A DNA stretch of 64,000 nt from Kitasatospora aureofaciens (lineage in GTDB: Bacteria; Actinomycetota; Actinomycetes; Streptomycetales; Streptomycetaceae), in assembly GCF_001188955.3 (NCBI RefSeq), contig NZ_JPRF03000034.1:2501-66500 (forward strand), written 5' to 3'. The notes beneath the pieces were generated by a model that saw nothing but the letters and a program-made list of their open reading frames with translations, did no database searches and was not told the origin of the DNA. Numbering within the stretch: position 1 is the stretch's first letter; each line of letters starts with the position of its first letter. Below are positions 59,909 to 64,000 of the stretch, in pieces. Position numbers and translations under genes: made by a program.

Positions 59909-61570
59909 TCAGGAGAGGGCGGCCGGCTCGGCGGCCTTCGGCTGCTCCACGCCCAGCTCCCGCAGGACCAACTGGGCGGGCAGCGTGTTGTCCACGGCCA
60001 CCGGTGCCGTGCCGTGCGGGATCCGGGGACCGATCGCGGCGTGGACGGCGTGCAGCCGGCTGTCGCCGGTATAGACCACGTGGGCGCCGCTCTTGGGCTG
60101 GCGGCGCACGGTCACGCCGTCGGCCGACAGCGGTGCCGTCGGCTGGTAGTCGTCGTCCAGGACGAGGAACACCACCGGCGGCGGCACGGCGTCCCCGGCC
60201 AGCGGCCGCCCGCGGTCGTCCAGGAACCCGCGCACCACCGGCCGCCCGTTCTCCGGGTCGGTCAGGGTGCGCAGCGCCGCCATGGCCCGGGCCATGGCCT
60301 CGCCGGCCCGCCCCGGGTCGGCCGGGCCGGTGGCCCACAGCGAGCCGTTGTTCGCCGGGTGGTAGATCACCTCGGAGTGTTCGACGTCCAGCGCGCCGGC
60401 GGTGGCCGGGGCGGCGAGCCCGGCCCGCACCAACTGGTCGTTCACATGGACCAGGTGGGTGCAGCCGACCATGCCGTGGTCCGCACCGAGGACCACCGTG
60501 TCCTCGGCCCGGGCCCGGTCAAGCACCCGTCCCAGGAGCGCATCGGCGTCCTGGTAGCAGGCCCTGAGGTACGACCAGGCGCGGTCGGCGATGTCCGGCC
60601 GGTGCGCCGCGCTCTTCTCGTCGCACCAGCCCAGCAGTTCGTGGCCCACGTCGTCGGTCATCGGCAGGTAGACGACCACCAGGTCGGCCGTGTGCTCCTG
60701 GAGCACCGCCTCGGTGGCCGCACCGAACGCCCGGGTGACGCAGCCCACCGAGGAGAGGAACACGTCCTCCGCGGAGCCGTCCCCGCCCTCGGCCAGGCGG
60801 GGCCCGAAGACGCCGGCCCGGTAGAGCGGGCCGACCCCCTCGCCCGCGAACGGCGGGCACTGCCGCAGCCGTTGGACGAGCGGACCGTTGCGGCCGCCCG
60901 TCCGCGGCTCCCAGACACCGGTGTGGACGAGCAGCGGGCCGCACGCCCCCCGGACGCAGGCCACCCAGGTGGCGTGGCCCGCGTCGTCGAGGAGCAGCGG
61001 CTGCCAGCCGCCACCCGGGGTGAGCACCAGTTCGGCGCCCGCGGCCCGCACCCGCACGACGTCACCGGTCGCGCCGGTCTCCACGTCCACCCAGGACTCG
61101 GCGATCTGCCAGGCCTGCACCGCCGGCCCGGGAGCGAGCTCCAGGAAGGCGTGCCGGGTCAGGCGCCGGCTGTACGCCTCGACGGCCCCGTCGACGTACG
61201 GTCCGACCGCGCCGGCCTCGTCGAACACCCAGGGCGCGTGGACGAAGGCGCTGCGCCGGTCGCGTTCCCAGGCCGTCTCCCAGACCGTCGGGACGGCCGG
61301 GAAGCGCGGGTCGAAGCCGCTGACGTGTTCGGCGACCCCGTCGCCGGCCCCGGGCACGGTGTAGCCGGTGACGCCGTGCTCACTCGGCCAGGCGCCGGTG
61401 AACAGGGTGGCCAGCGAGGGCGGCGTCTGGCAGTTGGGGTGGGCGGGACGCGCCGCCGCGACGGTGCCGCGCGCCCGCATCCGGGTGACGGCGGGCAGCG
61501 CGCCCTCCCGTTCGAGGCGGTCGACCACCCAGTGGGCGGCCGCGTCCCAGACGACCCAGTAGACCGTCAT
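59909..61570 (-). CDS. Type I phosphodiesterase/nucleotide pyrophosphatase family protein
   Basis: Alkaline phosphatase superfamily enzyme, 553 residues, no signal peptide. YWVVWDAAAHWVVDRL has the first metal Asp. NCQTPPSLATLFTGAWPSEHGVTGY has the nucleophile Thr and the family HG. VYLPMTDDVGHELLGW (Asp, His) and VLGADHGMVG (Asp-His) give more metal ligands. The family cleaves phosphodiester or pyrophosphate links, or transfers phosphoryl groups. The ATG overlaps the HAD gene stop by 4 nt. In a CTP-based pathway it may cleave a CDP- or CMP-linked intermediate. Confidence 0.82.
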   Translation of the reverse strand: MTVYWVVWDAAAHWVVDRLEREGALPAVTRMRARGTVAAARPAHPNCQTPPSLATLFTGAWPSEHGVTGYTVPGAGDGVAEHVSGFDPRFPAVPTVWETAWERDRRSAFVHAPWVFDEAGAVGPYVDGAVEAYSRRLTRHAFLELAPGPAVQAWQIAESWVDVETGATGDVVRVRAAGAELVLTPGGGWQPLLLDDAGHATWVACVRGACGPLLVHTGVWEPRTGGRNGPLVQRLRQCPPFAGEGVGPLYRAGVFGPRLAEGGDGSAEDVFLSSVGCVTRAFGAATEAVLQEHTADLVVVYLPMTDDVGHELLGWCDEKSAAHRPDIADRAWSYLRACYQDADALLGRVLDRARAEDTVVLGADHGMVGCTHLVHVNDQLVRAGLAAPATAGALDVEHSEVIYHPANNGSLWATGPADPGRAGEAMARAMAALRTLTDPENGRPVVRGFLDDRGRPLAGDAVPPPVVFLVLDDDYQPTAPLSADGVTVRRQPKSGAHVVYTGDSRLHAVHAAIGPRIPHGTAPVAVDNTLPAQLVLRELGVEQPKAAEPAALS

Positions 61571-62349
61571 CGTGACCTCAGCTCCGTCAGCAGCGCCGGG
61601 AGGTCGGCGACGGAGTCGCACTCGTACCCGGCCCGGCCGGTCAGGCCCTCGGCCAGCTGGTCCGCGTACTTGCCGGTGCGCACCTGCACGGTGGTCAGCC
61701 CCGCCGCCTCGCCGCCGGCGATGTCGGTGCCGGCGTCGTCGCCGACCACCACGCAGGCGCTCGGCGGCAACCCGAGCGACCGGGCGGCCAGCTCGAAGAA
61801 GTCCGCGGCGGGCTTGCCCAGGATCCGGGCGGTGGTGCCGGCGGAGTACTCCACCGCCGCCACCAGCGCACCGGTGTCCAGGTGGTCGCCGTCCGCCCGC
61901 TTGAAGTAGCGGCCGCGCTGCAGCGCCACCAGCTCGGCCCCGCCACGCACCGCGCGGAACGCCTCGTCCAGTGCCCGGTAGTCCAGGACGTCACGGCAGT
62001 CGCCGATCAGTGCGTGGGTGTACGGCGGTTCGGCCACGAGGTTCGGCAGCTCCCCGAGCAGCGCGCGGGAGACGAGCGGGTACACCCGGGTGCCGGGCGC
62101 GGCGAGGAGCTGCTGCGCCGCGACGACCGGGGTGAACAGCTCCTCCCGGCGGACCGGCAGTCCGTAGTCCACGAGCTCGTCATGGATCCGGGCTGCGGGC
62201 TTGGAGTCGGTGTTGGTCAGGAACCGGAGCGCCAGCCCCGACTCCCGCAGCGCCTGGACGGCCGCGGCCGCGCCCTCGACGGCCTTGCCCTGTGCGTAGA
62301 GCGTGCCCTCCAGGTCGAGCAGGACGGCACGGATCGCTGCCTCCGGCAT
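61567..62349 (-). CDS. HAD-IIA phosphatase of the LHPP/HDHD2-like subgroup
   Basis: 260-residue HAD hydrolase. Motif I reads LLDLEGTLYAQG, with Glu in place of the second Asp; motif II is FLTNTDSK. QRGRYFKRADGDHLDTGALVAAVEY is the C2 cap, GKPAADFFELAARSLGL holds motif III Lys, and VVGDDAGTDIAGGEAAG is motif IV. The cap and VQVRTGKY tail are close in style to LHPP and HDHD2; LHPP hydrolyses P-N bonds and pyrophosphate. It overlaps the CYTH-like gene by 1 nt. A small-molecule phosphate or phosphoramidate is the plausible substrate. Confidence 0.82.
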   Translation of the reverse strand: MPEAAIRAVLLDLEGTLYAQGKAVEGAAAAVQALRESGLALRFLTNTDSKPAARIHDELVDYGLPVRREELFTPVVAAQQLLAAPGTRVYPLVSRALLGELPNLVAEPPYTHALIGDCRDVLDYRALDEAFRAVRGGAELVALQRGRYFKRADGDHLDTGALVAAVEYSAGTTARILGKPAADFFELAARSLGLPPSACVVVGDDAGTDIAGGEAAGLTTVQVRTGKYADQLAEGLTGRAGYECDSVADLPALLTELRSR

Positions 62350-63599
62350 CAGACCACCGGCCTGGCCAGCTCGGGGCGGGCGGCGACGGCGTCCTTGAGG
62401 AAGGTGCGCTTGGAGTAGAAGCCCCGCTCGCTGTTCAGCCCGCGCTCCCGCAGGAAGGACTCCAGCCAGGTGGCGATCTCCGCCATCTCCTTCGAGACGT
62501 CCGCCTCGTCGGGCTCCACCGCGGTGCGGCTGCGCAGGTACTCCAGCTCACACTGGTTGAGGGTGACGTCCCGGGCGTCGACCAGGCTGCAGTGGTCGAA
62601 GAAGATCCCGTACACGTGCCCGGTGCGCGCGGACTCGAAGTTGATGTCGTAGCGCACCCTGCGGAAGGACGGCAGCCGGACGGCCTCGACCTTGAGCTCC
62701 TCCGTGACGTACCGCTCGAAGCCGCCGTCGTCGGCCAGCGAGAGACCGTAGGTGTGGGTCTCCCGCCGCTCGAAGGCGTCCTCCGCGTACCACTTCCGCT
62801 TGAGCAGGTGCTTGCCGTCGGTCGTGGGGATGAAGGAGGCGTAGCCGCGCTCGTCCTCGGTGGGGCCGGTCACCTCGAAGAGGTGGTTGAGGTAGTCCCA
62901 GGCCTGGTACTCGTCCCGGTACTCCATCAGGTAGCCGGGCAGCGCGCCACCCTTGACGTCGCGGTACAGCTCCAGGGTGAACGTCCAGGCGTCCACCGGC
63001 GGCGTGAGCGTGTACTTGTACTCCAGCTCCTTGCCGGGGAAGCACTTGCGGTAGTAGCGCTGGTGGTTGTTGAGGAAGAGGAACTGCTCGGCGTGGCGGG
63101 CGAGCGCCTGCGGGAGCCAGCCCAGCTCCTCGATCCCGGCGGCCGGGACGGGCTCCTCGGTGATCCGGATGAAGCAGGCGTCCTCGGCCAGGAAGCGGAT
63201 CTGGCTGTGGACGTGGGCGGACGTCCCGTCACTGCTCACGTAGAAGAGCGGCACCAGCGGCCCGTTCGCCGCGTCGCTCACCGCGGCCACCGCCGCGCGG
63301 AGTTCCGCGCCGGGGAGCATGTCGGGGAACAGGCCGGCGCCCTGCGCGACGGCGCCGTGCGTCCGGGTGCCCGCCACGTCGCGGGCCTCCAGCCGGACGG
63401 TGCCCAGCGCGGCCCAGTCGACGACCACGGTGTTGCCGGGGAAGGTCTGCTCGAAGGGCCGGTCGAGCGGCACCAGGACGACGGGGTCGGCGTCGGCGAG
63501 CGGGGCGGTCCCGTTCAGCAGGTGCAGTCCGCCGAGGACGAGCCAGGCGGCCTGCGGGCGGCCCGCCGCGTCGGCGGTGCCGGGGGTCGTGCTGCTCAC
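62349..63599 (-). CDS. CYTH-like protein of the nucleotide operon
   Basis: 416 residues. From about residue 190 there are triphosphate-tunnel features: KELEYKYTL (ExExK-like), KHLLKRKWYAED, RRVRYDINF, and NQCELEYLRSR with alternating acidic residues, then YSKRTFL at the C-terminus. CYTH enzymes bind triphosphates such as nucleotide or inorganic triphosphate. The N-terminal ~180 residues match nothing I know. AGGGAG supports the GTG at 63599; an earlier GTG at 63617 has no site. The assignment is from pattern and needs a profile search. Confidence 0.6.
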   Translation of the reverse strand: MSSTTPGTADAAGRPQAAWLVLGGLHLLNGTAPLADADPVVLVPLDRPFEQTFPGNTVVVDWAALGTVRLEARDVAGTRTHGAVAQGAGLFPDMLPGAELRAAVAAVSDAANGPLVPLFYVSSDGTSAHVHSQIRFLAEDACFIRITEEPVPAAGIEELGWLPQALARHAEQFLFLNNHQRYYRKCFPGKELEYKYTLTPPVDAWTFTLELYRDVKGGALPGYLMEYRDEYQAWDYLNHLFEVTGPTEDERGYASFIPTTDGKHLLKRKWYAEDAFERRETHTYGLSLADDGGFERYVTEELKVEAVRLPSFRRVRYDINFESARTGHVYGIFFDHCSLVDARDVTLNQCELEYLRSRTAVEPDEADVSKEMAEIATWLESFLRERGLNSERGFYSKRTFLKDAVAARPELARPVV

Positions 63600-63600
63600 G

Positions 63601-64000
63601 TCATTCTCCCTTGTGACCGGTGGTCGCGACAGTTCCATTGCTGATCACTGCTTCGGTGCCGGTGACACCCGCCGCCGCCACCGCCGGAACTCCCGCCTCG
63701 CGCAGGAGGATCGCCAGGTGGCCGAGGGCCGAGCCCTGGTCGAAGACGAAGCCGGACACGTGCTCGATCAGCACCGAGAGCACCGCGTACGGGCGCGAGG
63801 CGACGACGATCGGCTTCTGGTCGAAGGCCTTGACGGCGTCCAGGATGCGGGCGAGGCCGTCGTGCTCGCTCACGTCCTGCGACTTGTTGATGCTCACCGC
63901 GGGCCCGATGGACAGGCGGCGCAGCAGCTCGTCGTCGTCCAGGCGCAGCAGCGGACCCTGCGCGGTGCCGGGCGAGATGGACACCTCGCCGTGGGCCACC
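63601..64000 (-). CDS. C-terminal part of a PEP-utilising (phosphohistidine swivel) enzyme, cut by the window edge
   Basis: At least 133 residues of a protein whose start lies beyond the window. GFVFDQGSALGHLAILLREAGVPAVAA matches the mobile domain of PEP synthase, pyruvate phosphate dikinase and related dikinases; the His in LGH is the likely phosphoryl carrier. DVSEHDGLARILDAVKAFDQKPIVVASRPYAV precedes it. Relatives include rifampin phosphotransferase and the Campylobacter L-glutamine kinase that begins phosphoramidate synthesis. It ends 1 nt before the CYTH-like gene, so it heads or continues the same operon. The upstream domains decide its function. Confidence 0.75.
   Translation of the reverse strand, partial: VAHGEVSISPGTAQGPLLRLDDDELLRRLSIGPAVSINKSQDVSEHDGLARILDAVKAFDQKPIVVASRPYAVLSVLIEHVSGFVFDQGSALGHLAILLREAGVPAVAAAGVTGTEAVISNGTVATTGHKGE

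Overview
This is a high-GC window with GTG starts, many 1-4 nt ATGA/GTGA gene overlaps and actinobacterial protein families: secreted glycosidases with ricin-type lectin domains, a G1 endopeptidase, and ABC sugar importers paired with ROK, DeoR and LacI proteins. It fits a Streptomycetaceae genome (Streptomyces or Kitasatospora-like). The genus is inferred from gene style, not proven. I saw no rRNA, tRNA, CRISPR array, insertion sequence or origin.

Layout. (1) 1-4240: a secreted G1 peptidase, then a PfkB sugar kinase with a HAD-GT20 fusion enzyme, preceded by a 16-bp-period repeat array. (2) 4377-11072: a compact RiPP-like locus with an MFS exporter, a CefD-like class V PLP enzyme, a 32-residue Cys-containing peptide gene set between two hairpins, an 846-residue protein built from two copies of one unit, and an M17 aminopeptidase. 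I recognise no standard RiPP modification enzyme. (3) 11268-13902: an Old Yellow Enzyme homologue and a GH1 beta-glucosidase, convergent.

(4) 14436-32864: a glycan utilisation region. It has two tandem secreted GH59 enzymes, a broken sugar-binding protein gene, a DeoR regulator, a secreted GH31-CBM32 enzyme, and a full set of enzymes for N-acetylgalactosamine catabolism (ROK kinase, NagA/AgaA deacetylase, AgaS deaminase-isomerase, tagatose-6-phosphate kinase, class II aldolase) beside an ABC sugar importer. A CAAGCA half-site recurs in the nagA and agaS promoters. (5) 33128-44507: a secreted propeller/lectin protein, then a LacI-controlled divergon. One arm is an ABC importer with a DUF5107/TPR protein; the other is LacI with a cytoplasmic GH95 alpha-L-fucosidase. 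The operator TTGACCGGTAAA lies in both promoters. Together these genes suit harvest of galactose-, GalNAc- and fucose-containing glycans. (6) 44813-46531: a three-gene b6-like cytochrome b operon with no Rieske or cytochrome c partner beside it.

(7) 46827-64000: at least 17 genes on the minus strand, mostly overlapping, running out of the window on the right. They encode a phosphohistidine-swivel protein, a CYTH-like protein, an LHPP/HDHD2-like HAD phosphatase, a type I phosphodiesterase/nucleotide pyrophosphatase relative, a nucleotidyltransferase-like protein, a DUF-type protein, SRPBCC, HprK-like and NMP-kinase-like proteins, a dCTP-deaminase-like protein, a Kef-type antiporter, CTP synthase, two ATP-grasp ligases, a metallophosphoesterase, an MFS exporter and a DDAH-family amidinohydrolase. 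This looks like a biosynthetic cluster for a CTP-dependent, phosphate- or phosphoramidate-type amide product. It and the small-peptide locus are the two best candidates for an undescribed system.
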